Below are positions 34,883 through 46,767 of a stretch of 64,000 nt of DNA, in pieces. The stretch's first letter is position 1. Each line of letters opens with the position of its first letter. Source of the stretch: Clitoria ternatea (lineage: Eukaryota > Streptophyta > Magnoliopsida > Fabales > Fabaceae); the NCBI GenBank assembly GCA_037962975.1, contig CM075669.1, positions 189,852,501 to 189,916,500 on the forward strand, written 5' to 3'. The translations under genes were made by a program, and so were the position numbers. The notes under the pieces were generated by a model. That model saw only the letters and a list, made by a program, of their open reading frames with translations. It did no database searches and was not told the DNA's origin.

Positions 34883-35900
34883 CCAAGCATCACTGACAGT
34901 CTTGATAATAGGAGCACTATTTCCCTTTGTATAATAATGAAGCAATGGTGCCAATGCTTCCTCCTCAGGAGGTTGGAGCATAGGATAGGCAAGTTGTCTC
35001 TTTGTAATGGTCGGATTGTAGTTGATGCATCCTTGAGTTCCCATGAGAGGTACATTGGGAAATTTCCCACAACAATAAATAATTGAATCTACATTTATCC
35101 ACTGAAGGTACCACCTGATTGTGCTAGCAGATAAACCAGCCAAGTGAGTTGCCCACTCTCTACTGGTTTTCTCGGTCAACTGCGGAAGCTTCAAATCAGA
35201 GATAGGATAATCCATCTTTCCTACTTGATCGAAGATGTGTGATGTAAGCCATACATATAACGCGGGTAAGCAACAGATAATTTTCTTCCCCTTTTGATTA
35301 TGGAAGATATCCATTGTACAATAAACATCAGCTAAAACAACAGTAACAGGATTTTCTCCTCTAAGTTTTCAGGTAAGGAAAACATCAATTGCCTTGTAAT
35401 CGATGTAATTATCAAGAGTGGGGAAAAGAACCACACCATAAATAGCTAATGCTAAAGTATCAATAAAAATATCCCATTCCTTTTTTCCTGCCAAACTAAG
35501 GAGCTACTGCTCAAAGAAGCTTAATGCAAATCCTGAAATCTGATTTCCGTTCGACTGTGCTTTTTTAAGTATTTCAGGATCCATTTTGAGAACATGAGCT
35601 ATAGCGAAAATGGAGGCATGATGTTTAGTTCGGCGATAAGGTTTTTGATTTTCTGATGACAAGCCAAATATTTGTTCAAATTCTTCCATAGTAGGAGCTA
35701 ACTGAAAATCTTTGAACGTAAAACAACGCAAAGGAGGGTCATAAAACTGAGCTAGAGCAGTAAGGGCCTTTTCTTATACTTCAACCTCTAAGAGTTTCAG
35801 AACCTTTCCGTACTTTCTTACAAAGGAAATTTTTTGAGTGACGTCCAATCTTTTTTCCCAAGGCTTGCAAATTGCTAGTGTCTGATTTCTTGATTTTGAG
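34883..35900 (-). pseudogene. Ogre-like ORF1, N-terminal globular domain
   Basis: The minus-strand frame has RCFTFKDFQLAPTMEEFEQI and GFALSFFEQ at 35504-35731. It then reads LLSLAGKKEWDIFIDTLALA, a stop near 35370, and from about 35314 the run up to SDAWCNI with YPISDLKLPQLTEKTSREWA and PEEEALAPLLHYYTKGNSA. This resembles a domain annotated in many plant retroelement proteins as DUF7745 (recognised by memory, not by search). The family A solo LTR interrupts it at 34883. The reading frame to the right of 35731 is damaged. Confidence 0.65.
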
Positions 35901-36767
35901 ATGTAACAAATTTTTCAACCCTGCTGCTTTCATTGTATCATCACTTAATCTCATGTTATTTTCTATTTTTCAGTAATACTTACCAATCTTTAAATTTCAC
36001 CCTTCAAAGAAAACATGAAAAAAAATTAGATTAATAAAAAGAAAGATTTGATAATTATTATTTTCTCACAATTGTAAGATAATGTTTATCATGATCTTTG
36101 TTAAAGAAAAGTACTTTTTTTGAATTTTTTAAAAATTAAATATTTTTATGAGAATAAATAAAAGATATGAGGAATGTTTGCCCCATTGTGTCTTAGACCG
36201 AGGTAACCACTTAATTGGTTCTAAGATTTTTCAAACATGATTTCTTATAAGGTGGTTGTTCTAACTGGTTCTAAAAGGCCACCGAAGCTAAGATCTTAAC
36301 TATGAGCCTTATGCAAGAGTAGGGAATCCTACTTGGTGCGGACATCATAAATAAAATCACACTCCGGCTGAGATTTTCACGTGAATCATTGTAAGATGTC
36401 TTGCCCCAAATGACACCGCTATTAATCTCTCCTAACCTTTGTCTTTTGTGGGGCCCGGGAATAGGGTCCCTTCTCAATAGTGTGTGTATAATTGTGAATG
36501 TGAAGTGTGTGGGGGCATTCATACCTCTTTTTTACCTATCCTGCACAACGAATAAACACAAGACAAAACAAATAACACATGTCTTCTACCCTATGGTTCT
36601 AAGTTAAAGCAATAAAGAAATAGGAAAAACATAAACAATATAAATTAAAAATAAATAAATAATTAATTAAATAACAAGAATAACAAAATAAGTAAATAAA
36701 TAGGATGAACTAATTAATAATCAATAAAAATACATAAGATCAATTTAACGGGCTTGACTCTCAAAAG
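35901..36767 (-). other. Ogre-like 5' leader
   Basis: This is AT-rich, non-coding sequence between the PBS-like site and ORF1, as expected for the untranslated leader of the element. It contains scattered short repeats only. Confidence 0.4.
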
Positions 36768-36786
36768 TCCCCACTGAAGTTGCCAA
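36768..36786 (-). other. Putative primer-binding site of the Ogre-like element
   Basis: On the minus strand the site reads TTGGCAACTTCAGTGGGGA, close to the TGGCGACTCCACTGGGGA type of PBS known from Ogre elements. Two of the differences are transitions. It follows the LTR end directly. Confidence 0.55.
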
Positions 36787-36787
36787 C

Positions 36788-39470
36788 TATCGCAACTGTG
36801 GTCCCGGGTCATGACGCGGATTGGGAGAATGCAATAAAAAGAAAACGAAACCATATTGGAATAAAGCCCTTAAGAGGCCTAAAAAACTAAAGGGTTCAAG
36901 GAGTCGCCACTAATATTTATTAAGGAAAATATCAGGAAAACCTTTAAATGACACTTGTCTTTAAAATGAGACTCTACTTTAGGAGCCAAATTACATGTGG
37001 GGAAGGTATTAGCACCCCACACTGTTCGTCCTAAAATGGTTACCCAAATTGATCATGTATAATTTTTAAAAATGATTATTATATATTTTATCCTTCATAA
37101 AAAATACAACAATGATAGATGTTATTTACAGACAATGTACACTTGAACAATGATAATGAGGAAATATAAATATAAATAAAACTAAATTAAATAATAGGAC
37201 GTATCATTTAATTTTTTTATTTTTTTTAATTCAAAAGAAAATGAATAAACAAGTGATTAAAAGACAGTAAAATAAAATCAAAATAAAAATAATAAGACGT
37301 CTCGTCTAAATTATTTTTATTCTCTGAGTTTGAAAGGAAATACATAGATAAGTGCTTAAAAGACAGCCATAAAATAATAAGACGTCTCATCTAAATTATT
37401 TTCCAATTAATCAAAAGAAAATCTATTGATTTTACTAAGAAAAACATGATTTACAATTTTTTCAAATAAATACACAAATAAATAAATGAAAAGGTACAAA
37501 TAGATAGACATAAGAAGGAAAAAAATAGAATTAAATACATCAATGTGAAAATAAAGAAATATATATACTTAATTAATTAGAACTAACAACTGAATTTTAT
37601 TCAATCATTTTCGGAGAAAATAAAATTAATAAGATGTCTCATTCCAAATTAATCTTATTTCAAACTTAACAGAATGATAAATGGATAAATAAATAGATAA
37701 GAAAGGGAAACATAAAATAATAACAAATAAATAATTACTTATAAAAATAATTTATAAAAAATAAAATAGAATGGTAGACAAATGATTATGTAAAAGATGA
37801 CTACATAATTATTAAAAAAAGAATAGAATAAATAAATAAATGTCAAAATATAAAGTGCAGAAAAAATAAATAAAAAATAAAAGTGCAGAAATATAAAAAA
37901 AATAAAAGTGTAGAAAAATAAAGGAATAAATAAATAACTATAGAAAAATAATGTGAAGAAAAATAAATAAATAAAAATAACATGTAGTAAAATAAATAAA
38001 GAAAAATAAAAGTATAGAAAAATAAATAAAGAAAAATAAAAGTGTAAAAAAATAAGTGAATAAATAAATAACTGCAAAAAAATAAAATGTGGAAAAATAA
38101 AGTGTAGAAAAATAAATAAATAAAAATAAATGTGCAAAAAAATAAATAAAGAAAAATAAAAGTACAGAAAAATAAATAAAGAAAAATAAAAGTGCAGAAA
38201 AATAAATGAATAAATAAATAACTGTAAAAAATAAAGTGCGGAAAAATAAATAAAGAAAAATAAATAAAGAAAAATAAATAAAATGAAATATGATATCACA
38301 ATAAAATATTACAAAATAAAATAATAAATAACAATGATAACAAACACCAAATATAAATGAAATAAAAAATTAAATGAAATTATGATCCTAATTGTGATAA
38401 TCAAATTATAAATAAAAGTCCACAAGAAAAAAATTGTAATATTAATAAAATAAAAGTACATTAAAAAGATAAATAAATATTCTCGTATTTTATTACAAAT
38501 ACCTCAGCATAATAAGAAATAATGAAGAACAAGAACATAATTCCAGAGATCGATTTTGCGTAGATTTCTCTTGTTTTTGGCTTCGTTTGGACTCAATTTA
38601 AGGGTGTTTGAACACCGGTTACAAGATTTTTATAGTAATTTGGGTCACACAACTCACATACTAGAGTAAAATACACATTTTCCCAACAACATTTCCACAT
38701 CTCTATTTTTGAAAATAAGTTTTTTCTAAAAATTACACAAAAAAATCACTCTTTTCTCTCTTCCCTCCTCTCCTCCATTTTTTTCCTTAGCATCATCTCT
38801 ATTTTAAAGAGAAAATTTGGCCTTGGGTCCCTCATGACATGCCATCACTTTTCTTCTTTTCCAAATTGTCAAAATTCGGTGCCAACTTTCCCTATTTTCT
38901 CTAATTATGCAACTAAACTGAGTCCCACTTGAAAATAATCACCGTAAACTTCTTCTTTTTCTTTTTTTCTTTTTTAAATTTTCTTTTTTTTGATATTTTT
39001 TGGGCCCATTTTTTGGACTCTTTTTTTGCCTTTTTTTTTCTGATTTTTTGGCCTATTTTTGTTTTTTTGCCTTATTTATTTATTTTTGTAATTTTTTTAA
39101 TATTTTGAGTACAAATGAGTAATCACTTACTCTTATAGAAATATAAACTATTTTAAAATCCTAAAATTATTTATTACACATTGGGCCATAAATAAAATAC
39201 CCAATAAAGAGAAAGTACTACCCATGCTACAAGGAGCAAGAAGGTAGTCACAAAACATCAGTTTCCCGCCCTTATTCTTTCCTCTTGGCTTCGACACCTA
39301 TTGGTCGTTGCTTGAGGAAAATTTTGGAAGAAAGTTGATGAAAGAAGAAGTGTGGTAGGAAATGACGAGAGATGAGTATTTATAGAAATGGAGAAGGTTA
39401 CTATGCAAACTATGCAATTTTTTAATATTATTTTTTAAATTCTTTTGCCAGACAAAAATAGGTGTTCACA
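36788..39470 (-). repeat. 5' LTR of the Ogre-like element
   Basis: The LTR is about 2.68 kb. On the minus strand it starts TGTGAACACCTATTTTTG at 39470, next to the copia integrase, and ends near the PBS at about 36788. It includes the AAGACGTCTC tracts and a long A-rich array (37850-38290), both shared with the fragment at 22763-27172. The array encodes only low-complexity Phe/Leu/Ile/Tyr runs. It also holds a T-rich tract near 38955-39100. Confidence 0.75.
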
Positions 39471-41263
39471 ATCACCATCTGGATCTGCCAATTTCTTGTC
39501 AAGCTTTGTTAGATCATCAAATCTTATGTGCATTGATTCCTCAATGGTTTGAGTTCTTGTATTAAAGACTCTAAGATTTTGATGTATTTGAATAGCCCAT
39601 AAAAATACCTTTATCACACTTTGAGTCAAACTTTCCAAGTTGATCTCTTGTGTTTAAGATATAGCATTCGCATCCAAATGGATGAAAATAAGATATGTTG
39701 GGTTTTCTTCCTTTCAACAATTTATAAGGAGTCTGATTCAGTATTGGTCTGATAAAGACTCTATTTTGAATATAACAAGAAGTTCTTACAGCTTCAGCCC
39801 CAAAATATTTTGGTAAATCATTTTCACAAAGTACAGTTCTAGCCATTTCTAACAGACTTTAGTTTTCCCTTTCCACAACACCATTTTATTGAGGTGTTCT
39901 TGGAGAAGAAAATGTGTGAGAGATGCCAGTTTTGTTACAAAACTTTTCAAAAATTTCATTTTCAAATTCTCTACCATGGTTTCTTCATATTGTACCAATA
40001 CAGACTCCTTTTTCAAATTGGATTTTCTTACAGAAAATCTTGAATACCTGTGCAGACTCATCCTTGTGGGCTAGGAAATAAACCCATGTCATTCTGGTGA
40101 AATCATCAACAATAACAAAGCCATATCTTTTTCCAGCAAGACTTTAGATTTGAGATGGCCTAAACAAGTCTAAATGCAATAGCTCAAGTGGTTTGAACGT
40201 TGAAACAACATCTTTGTTTTTAAAAGTTTTGTGTTGTTTCCCTTTTTGACATGCTTCGTAGAGTTGGGTTCCATTGAATGAAATTCTAGGAAGTCCCTTG
40301 ACTAACCCTTTTCTGTTAATTTTAGAAATATATTCCATGCTAACATGTCCAAGCTTCTTGTGCCAGATCTACTTTTCTCCAAACGAAGAAAAGAGACAAG
40401 TTATATTTTGACTGTCCAGTTCACCCTAATTAACCTTGTAAAGGTTGTTGTGTCTATTGGCTGAGAAAGGAGTAAATCCATCATGATTGATGATTGTACA
40501 CTTTTCTTTATCAAAAGAAACTTTGTAACCACTATCACAAAATTGACTTATGCTCAATAGGTTATGCTTCAGTCCTTCAACAAAATATACATTTTCAATT
40601 ACTGGAGAATGAATGTTACTAACTTTACTAATCCCAATTATTCGACTAGACTGTTTCCTCTAAATGTAACTTTTCCACCTTTAAATTGTTCCAGGTTTAG
40701 GAACTTAGACCTTTTGTCTGTCATGTGATGTGAGGACCCACTGTCCAGATACCAGCGGTGTTGCTTTCCTTTTGTCCTTAAGCACATCCTCTTTGATTCA
40801 GACTCATCTGAACTCGCTTCAGATTCTGAATCTGTTTTGGCTATAAGGTGAATTTAAGCAGACTCAGTTTCTTCTTCAAATTCACTTGTGCTGGTTGAAT
40901 CTTCATCATCCCAAGTGATAAGTCCTTTTTGCTTTTTAAAGAATTTCTTTTTCTCTCTTCCATCTTTACAATCTTTGTTCAAAAGAGAACATTCTACCTT
41001 AATATATCCTGGTTTTCTATAGTTAAAACATTCTAAAATAGGTTTATCAATCTTAAACTTAAATTGACTTTTATCTTGAGGTTCTTTTCCGTTTAACCTT
41101 CCAGCTCCACTTTTCTTCTTTTTTAGAACTGTGTGGAATCTTTTAGTGACAAGAGCTAACTCTTAATTAGTGTTCTCATCTCTTTCATCATATGCAATGT
41201 CTGAGCTAGTTAAATCCTCAACTCTGGGCTCTTTGCATCTCCTAGAAGTCTCTTTAGACTTAA
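39471..41263 (-). pseudogene. SIRE-like copia gag C-terminus, protease and integrase (broken)
   Basis: On the minus strand, from 41263 down: a zinc knuckle damaged at its second Cys (CFNYRKPGYIKVEC, about 41030-40990) and acidic linker; protease with WYLDSGSSHHMTD (about 40765-40725), catalytic Asp intact; the integrase zinc region WHKKLGHVSMEYIS (about 40370); and the core with LHLDLF, VDDFTRM, SSPRTPQ (stop before NGVVERE) and FHPFGCECYILNTRD. The end near 39471 is HIRFDDLTKLDKKLADPDGD. Several stops and frame changes occur. RT should follow but is absent; an Ogre-like LTR begins at 39470. Confidence 0.85.
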
Positions 41264-44200
41264 TGTGGCGCCCTAAAAATAGGGGTAAATTTTTCACGAT
41301 TTAAATGGCATTAAGATAAGATATCACAAGAGATGAAGTTATCTTTCACTACCCTGGATCTATCAGAGACCTATCTTATATGTGAAGATATGAGAAGGTA
41401 AGTTAGGAGGAGTGACATTAAAGAATTCCTCAAATTAAAAATAGCGGAAGGATTTAAGTAGGTTAATGATATGTAATTAGGTTTAAAGAGGTCAACCACT
41501 TTAAAATTAAGAAGTCCAATTTTTATGCCCAAAGTATTCAATTGATAATGCAGGGTCAAGATTTAATGTGAAGAAGAGAGAAGATGATTTGAACATTTCA
41601 TTTTGGGTAATCAGGGCATCCCTCACTCAAGCGAGAACCCCACTCGCTTAAACGGGTCCCATATAGGGCGCTTGAGCGAGCAACCCCACACACTGAGCGA
41701 GAAGACCAAAGGAGAATCAGGGGCCAACTCGCTTGAGCGAGCCCCAACTCGCTTGAGCGAGATACACGAGATTCGCTTGGGAGGAGCTAGCGAGCGTGAG
41801 CAAAATTTTTCCAGAACCAAACCTACGCTCGCTGGCTTGAGCGAGCACCATCCTCAAGGCCATTCGCTCAAGCGGAATTCGGCCAGTAACCAAATGCCCA
41901 ACTCTCGCTCGGGCGAGACCCTCCTCGCCTAAGCGAAAATCTCCTAGAGGCCAACCCCTGATACCAGGGCCACCTCGCTTGAATGAGACTCACTCTCGCC
42001 TGGGCAAGAATGGTCCAGAGACCAAAACACTGATGCTAGGACAATTTCGCTTGAGCGAGACCCACTCTCGCCTAAGCGAGAATTGTCCAGAGGCCAAATA
42101 CCATACAGGAGAGATTCTCGCTTGAGCGAGATTTCAGAAAACATGCAGAAACGTGGAAATTGAACAACACAACCTATCAAAACTCCACTCAAGCCAATTT
42201 TCCTCAATTCATCACATCAAAATCATCCTATTAGTCAATTAAAACTTGTTCCAAATAAGCATATACAAACATTTACGTTATAATTCATTAAATGCATACA
42301 AGAACCAAATCATCGTCTCCTTTACTTCACAAAACCAACACTTAAATATGAATCTTGATTCATTCATCAAAAGTAGGGAAAATTTCATCATGAGTTCATC
42401 CCTTATACATTCATAGGGTCATAAATGAAAATGAGCCATACCCAAAAGTTCTTATTTTCCTCCATGACCCCTAAAGTTTCCATTGTATATATATATGTTC
42501 ATCATCCATACAAATATCTTTGTCAATTCAAGGCTAAGCAACATATGCAGAATATCATATACATTACAACCATTCACACGACTATCAAATCAAAATATTG
42601 CTGGCCAAGGCATCCTTTACCCAAAATAGGCTTCCTTCACACTTCTTCTCCACACAAAAGCTCCATGTATAGCCCTACAACACAAGAGCTAAAAAGATAT
42701 ACCACATGGAGAGTGAGTATATTTTCTCAATGACGAAAATCCAACAATTAAGACAATATATGCATGAATGCAATACAAACATTCCTTCCTCAAAGAGAGT
42801 TCATTCAACACCAAATCATTCATTTATCAATTTCATTTAAATACATATATCCATCAAATTTCTCGGAGTCACATCAACCAATATCACAATCATAGTTAGT
42901 AATTTAAAGAAAAGGGTTCCACCTACTCCTCACATAACCTCATCAACAGGTTATCTCTCCATGCCATGCTTCTATGGCTAATGCACATGCTAGTGTTTAA
43001 AATGCATATGCACGGATCTGATTCATAATTCATTATTGATCTCAATCACTTAAATTACCATCATCACTCTGGGATATACCCTTCGTGGCACCCCGCAAGG
43101 AGATATAATCATCAATATCGTAATAACATCATCACTCTGGGATATACCCTTCCCACAAGATGATATAATCATCCATATCATAACATCATCATCACTCCGG
43201 GATATACCCTTCGTGGCACCCCGTAAGGTGATATAACCATCCACATCATAACATCATCATCACTCCGGGATATACCCTTCGTGGCACCCCGCAAGGTGAT
43301 ATAATCATCCACATCATAACATCATCATCACTCCAGGATATACCCTTCGTGGCACCCCACAAGGTGATATAATCATCAATATCATAACAAAATCATGATA
43401 TGCATGCCATGCCATGTATGCAATGCTCATGCATGCCTTAACCTCATTAGGATTATCTCACCCTCTCGTCTAGGGTACATTCATACTCAACCACACTATT
43501 ATCCATAAATTTATACATAAATGTCAATCCTTATATTTAAGAACCATTCCAACCAAATATTTTAGATACTCATCATGTCATATATGAAACCAATAGTACA
43601 TCATCACATAATATGCCATTCATAGCCTCATTTAGGCTTCATCATATAAACAATTATTTCAAAACACCACACACAATTCTCATCACATACACATGATATC
43701 ACACCTATCCAAGAAAACATGACCTATTACATTAATACATACATTATCATCACAATTCTCATGCATTTAGAAAATACACCCCTCTCCTACCTTAAGAGAA
43801 GTATACTTCCGGGTTTGATGTTCCTGCTTCACCCGTGTTATTAAGTCCTACACCAATCATTATAGGACCACATCAATTATTCGTTCAAAGTCCATTTCAA
43901 TATACACATACATATCTATGTACACATGATTATTATCATGTAGAAATTATTATAGGTTTATTCATTTGCTTACTTAGGCTTCGGGAATTCCTTCCCCTAA
44001 ATCACCATTCATTATTATCAAGGGCTACAACCTAATTTGTTAGGTTATCCCATTTGCCACACTTATAATTAACTCACACCAAGTGGGTTTTTATTTATGT
44101 TTTCCAACCACCATCTCTAATCACCCATAAATGTCAATGCCTCATCATTTATAATACTTCCCTTATCAATAAATGTTAACCCCATCAACCTTACACATTT

Positions 44201-45068
44201 CCCCCAAAATTAGAAGTTAGGGTTTCATTAAAACTCATCAATATTCAAAATAGTCATACACTCTCATCTCTTTCCAGCCATAATATATCTACCCCATTAA
44301 TACCCTCTTTAAATCTTGCATTTATAACACCCACCTTAGGGCTTATGCATTTAATGTCTCCCTTCACTACCCACAAGCATTTAATACACCTCCAAGTCAC
44401 AATCCTCTATCTCTTAGGTTCCAAGCACAAAGGGAGTGATAAAGAGCTTACCTCGCTCCGAAACGAAAACGGAAGTCAAGAGGGAGGATGAGGATGACGA
44501 AAATGAGGAGGAGAATGGGAGGAGCTTCAAGCCACAATGTCCTCCTCTAAGCTCAATGGTGAACGAAAATGAGAAAGAAAGAGAGAGCACCAATTTGTTC
44601 AAGCCTTTGGAGAGGGAGAAGGAAATATGAAGAAAAGAAGAATGAGGGAAGAAGAAGAAGTGTGTTTTCACCCAAAAGAAAAGAGGGCCATGGGAATTAG
44701 AGGGAAAAGAGCAAGGTTTAGGTCTTAAATTTTAAGCCCATTACTAAACTCTTCTGTTTTTAAATAAACAGGCTCTCTGTTCGGGATCGATACATATTCT
44801 AAAAATTAATCCGAATATATATTCGGATTCCCAATAACATTATCTACAGCCCTGACCAATGGCATCTCAATCGGAGATACTTGGTCCGACACCCATATTT
44901 TATCCGAGTCAGTTTTCAGCTTATCCGGTCACAATAACTCACTAACAGTCTCCGAAAATCTTATTTAAATTATACCTAATATTTTGGGATATTAATTAGC
45001 CCATATTTAATTATTCAATATTTATTTTCTTAATTTAACTTTCTATTTTAAAAATTCGAGGTGTTACA
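41264..45068 (-). mobile_element. Solo LTR, family B, minus strand
   Basis: The sequence is 3,805 bp, flanked by CTTAA on both sides (41259-41263 and 45069-45073). On the minus strand it starts TGTAACACCTCGAATTTT at 45068 and ends ...GGGCGCCACA at 41264. It contains CGCTTGAGCG-type motifs (41620-42130), a CTGGCCAAGGC block (42601-42611) and a short tandem repeat (43060-43388). No PBS, PPT or coding region is present. It splits the gag region of the SIRE-like copia element. The same family occurs at 17009-20911 and 60056-63901. Confidence 0.95.
43060..43388. repeat. Five tandem copies of a ~66-bp unit within the family B solo LTR
   Basis: Each unit contains CATCATCACTC(T/C)GGGATATACCC followed by TTCGTGGCACCCCGCAAGG and GATATAATCATC. 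The second unit lacks the CGTGGCACCCC part. The array is absent from the other two family B LTRs at this position, so it expanded in this copy or subfamily. Confidence 0.85.
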
Positions 45069-45302
45069 CTTAAGGGTGATGTTCTTGGAAGATTAAGGCT
45101 TTGACATTTCTTTCTGATTGAGCTTCAGCTCATGAACTCTTAGAACTCCAAGAAGTTCATCTAGAGTTAGAGTGCTGAGGTCTTTGGCTTCCTCTGGTGC
45201 ATCACACTTGGCATCAAACATTTCTAGCAAACACCCCAGAAGCTTCACTTTGATGTCTTCAGTGGAAGGTGTGGATCCTAGGGGTTTAAGCTTATTAAGT
45301 AG
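45069..45302 (-). pseudogene. Copia gag, middle part
   Basis: The minus-strand frame reads LLNKLKPLGSTPSTEDIKVK, then EEAKDLSTLTLDELLGVLRV and HELKLNQKE. This matches the second half of the UBN2-type gag domain of copia elements, where an EEAKDLxxL...L(I/G)SL..HE pattern is usual. It is bounded on the right by the Cassandra TRIM and on the left by the family B solo LTR, so gag lies in three pieces. Confidence 0.75.
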
Positions 45303-46228
45303 TGTGACATCCCGGTGCTGTTGAGGGCGGGAAGTGATTAACGGTGTTGTAGGCTTCCAGTGGAAGGGACACATGAAGGAACCGAATATATACTAGAATA
45401 AGAGGGATCCAAAGACTGTATAGGTATGGGACTATACAGTCGAGGATACTTAAAGCAATGAATTTGTACTACCTATACCAATAAATGCATTACCCTTTTA
45501 GGTGACCTATCACTTAAGGACTCAAAGGTTAAGCATGCTTAACTTGGAGAAATTTTGGGACGGGTGACCTCTTGGGAAGTTCTTAGGAAGTGTGTGAGTG
45601 AGGACAAAAACATACTAGAAAGGTCTCGTGTTGGTCTGTGGGGAGAGTCATTCATTCTTGAAAAGCGGCCAATGGTATCAGAGCATGGCCTCTCCTAGTA
45701 CAGTATGATTTGGGGATGAACCGGATGGAAGCTGGTGGGCATGTGACATCCCAACGTTGTTAAGGGTGAGGAGTGATCGCCGATGCATGGGCACGAATAA
45801 AGAGTGGCTCCTGGCAGGCTTCCAATGGGGAATGTGACATCTCGGGCACTATAGAGGGCAGGGAGTAATCGTTGGTGCATAGAAACGGATAAGGAGCGGC
45901 TCCTACAAGGCTTTCAGTGGGAGCGACACATGAACGAACTGAATACATACAAGAATGAGAGGGATCCAAAGATTGTATAGGTATGGGACTATACAGTCGA
46001 TGATAACTTAAAGAAATGAATTTGTACTACCTATACCTACAAATGTATTAACATTTTCGGTGGCCCATCACTTAAGGACTCTAAGTTTAAGCGTGCTTAA
46101 CTTGGAGAAATTCTGGGACGGGTGACCACCTAGGAAGTTCTCGGGAAATGTATGAATGAGGACAAAAACACACTAGAAAGGTCTGGTGTTGTCCGTGGGG
46201 AGAGTCGTTTATTCCTGAAAAGCAACCG
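45303..46228 (+). mobile_element. Cassandra-type TRIM with 5S rRNA-like LTRs
   Basis: Two similar LTRs (45303-45671 and 45742-46228) flank about 70 bases that begin with the PBS TGGTATCAGAGC (45673-45684) and end with a purine-rich tract before 45742. Both LTRs contain a segment like 5S rRNA: TTAAGCATGCTTAACTTGG and GGGACGGGTGACCTCTTGGG at 45520-45590, and the matching part at about 46085-46140. Short LTRs with a 5S-derived segment and a tRNA-Met PBS define Cassandra. No coding capacity. The TSD is unclear: AGTAG on the left and GGGAG on the right. It lies within copia gag. Confidence 0.85.
45742..45923 (+). repeat. ~91-bp tandem duplication at the start of the Cassandra 3' LTR
   Basis: TGTGACATC occurs at 45742 and again at 45833. 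The two stretches match through GGCTCCTggcAGGCTT / GGCTCCTacaAGGCTT. It explains why this LTR (487 bp) is longer than the other (369 bp). Confidence 0.8.
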
Positions 46229-46706
46229 GGGAGTTGCAAGTAAAGTCTGAAATCTTCCAAACATTCAGTCAATAGATTCATGGTCCTCCATTCTAAAGTT
46301 ATCACACTTCTTGGTCATAAGGATTTTCTTGGAACGCTTGACATTTAAGGTCCCTTCATAGTTGCGTTGAAGAGCATCCCAGATCTCCTTTACTATTTTT
46401 TTAGTTGTAAACCTTATTGTATTCAGATTTATTTAAAGCACAGATCAAGAGAAAGCTAGCTCTAGCATTTGACTCCATCTTCTTAAAGTCAACAATAGAC
46501 CATTTTTCTTCAGGAACTAACTTTCCTTCACTGTCTGTAAGAGTTGGTTCATCACCTCTTGTGATTATTCCCCATAAAGTATATTGTGTAGACTTGATGA
46601 ACATTCCCATTCTGTCTTTCCAGTAAGAGTAGTGTTTACCAAGGAAGATAGGTGGTCTGTTAACAAATGAACCTTCTGTAGTGAGCTGATCATGAGAGAA
46701 GGCCAT
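46229..46706 (-). pseudogene. Copia gag, N-terminal part
   Basis: The frame begins with a Met at 46706 and reads MAFSHDQLTTEGSFVNRPPI, then FLGKHYSYWKDRMGMFIKST, then KSEYNKVYN. This is the N-terminal part of a copia gag (DUF4219/UBN2 type), in which PPxFxGxNYxxWKxRM is typical. After a stop at about 46401 the coding continues with FRMEDHESID to the Cassandra insertion. The start follows the PBS by about 50 bases, which suits the first ORF of the element. Confidence 0.85.
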
Positions 46707-46756
46707 GGATCTTGATCCTTTTTACTCGTGGAGTAATCAACCTGAAAGGACAAGCC

Positions 46757-46767
46757 CTGATACCAAT
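46757..46767 (-). other. Copia primer-binding site
   Basis: The minus strand reads TTGGTATCAGGGC next to the LTR end, the tRNA-Met-type PBS TGGTATCAGAGC with one A-to-G difference. It fixes the direction of the element. Confidence 0.8.

Larger units (their letters stand above)
22763..39470 (-). mobile_element. Ogre-like Ty3/gypsy element, internally deleted, with two solo LTRs inside
   Basis: On the minus strand there is a 5' LTR (about 36788-39470), a PBS-like site, an ORF1 with a large extra domain, gag, and then a partial second LTR (22763-22870 plus 26294-27172). Protease, RT, RNase H and integrase are absent. An extra ORF before gag is the mark of the Ogre group. The element sits in the pol region of the SIRE-like copia element and is interrupted by solo LTRs at 22871-26293 and 31523-34882. 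The left end of the second LTR lacks about 460 bp compared with the first. Confidence 0.75.

Noticed and set aside
37739..38299. 186-residue minus-strand frame rich in Phe, Leu, Ile and Tyr
   Set aside because: It comes from an A-rich tandem array inside the Ogre-like LTR. The same kind of frame appears in the sister LTR at 26690-27187 with a different reading. It is low-complexity sequence and not a membrane protein.
43060..43388. CRISPR-like direct repeats
   Set aside because: The units are contiguous, without spacers, and lie in a plant LTR. It is a simple tandem repeat.
45500..45600. 5S rRNA gene
   Set aside because: Only the internal promoter part is similar, the sequence is degenerate and it is repeated in two LTRs of a short element with a tRNA-Met PBS. 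It is a Cassandra TRIM.
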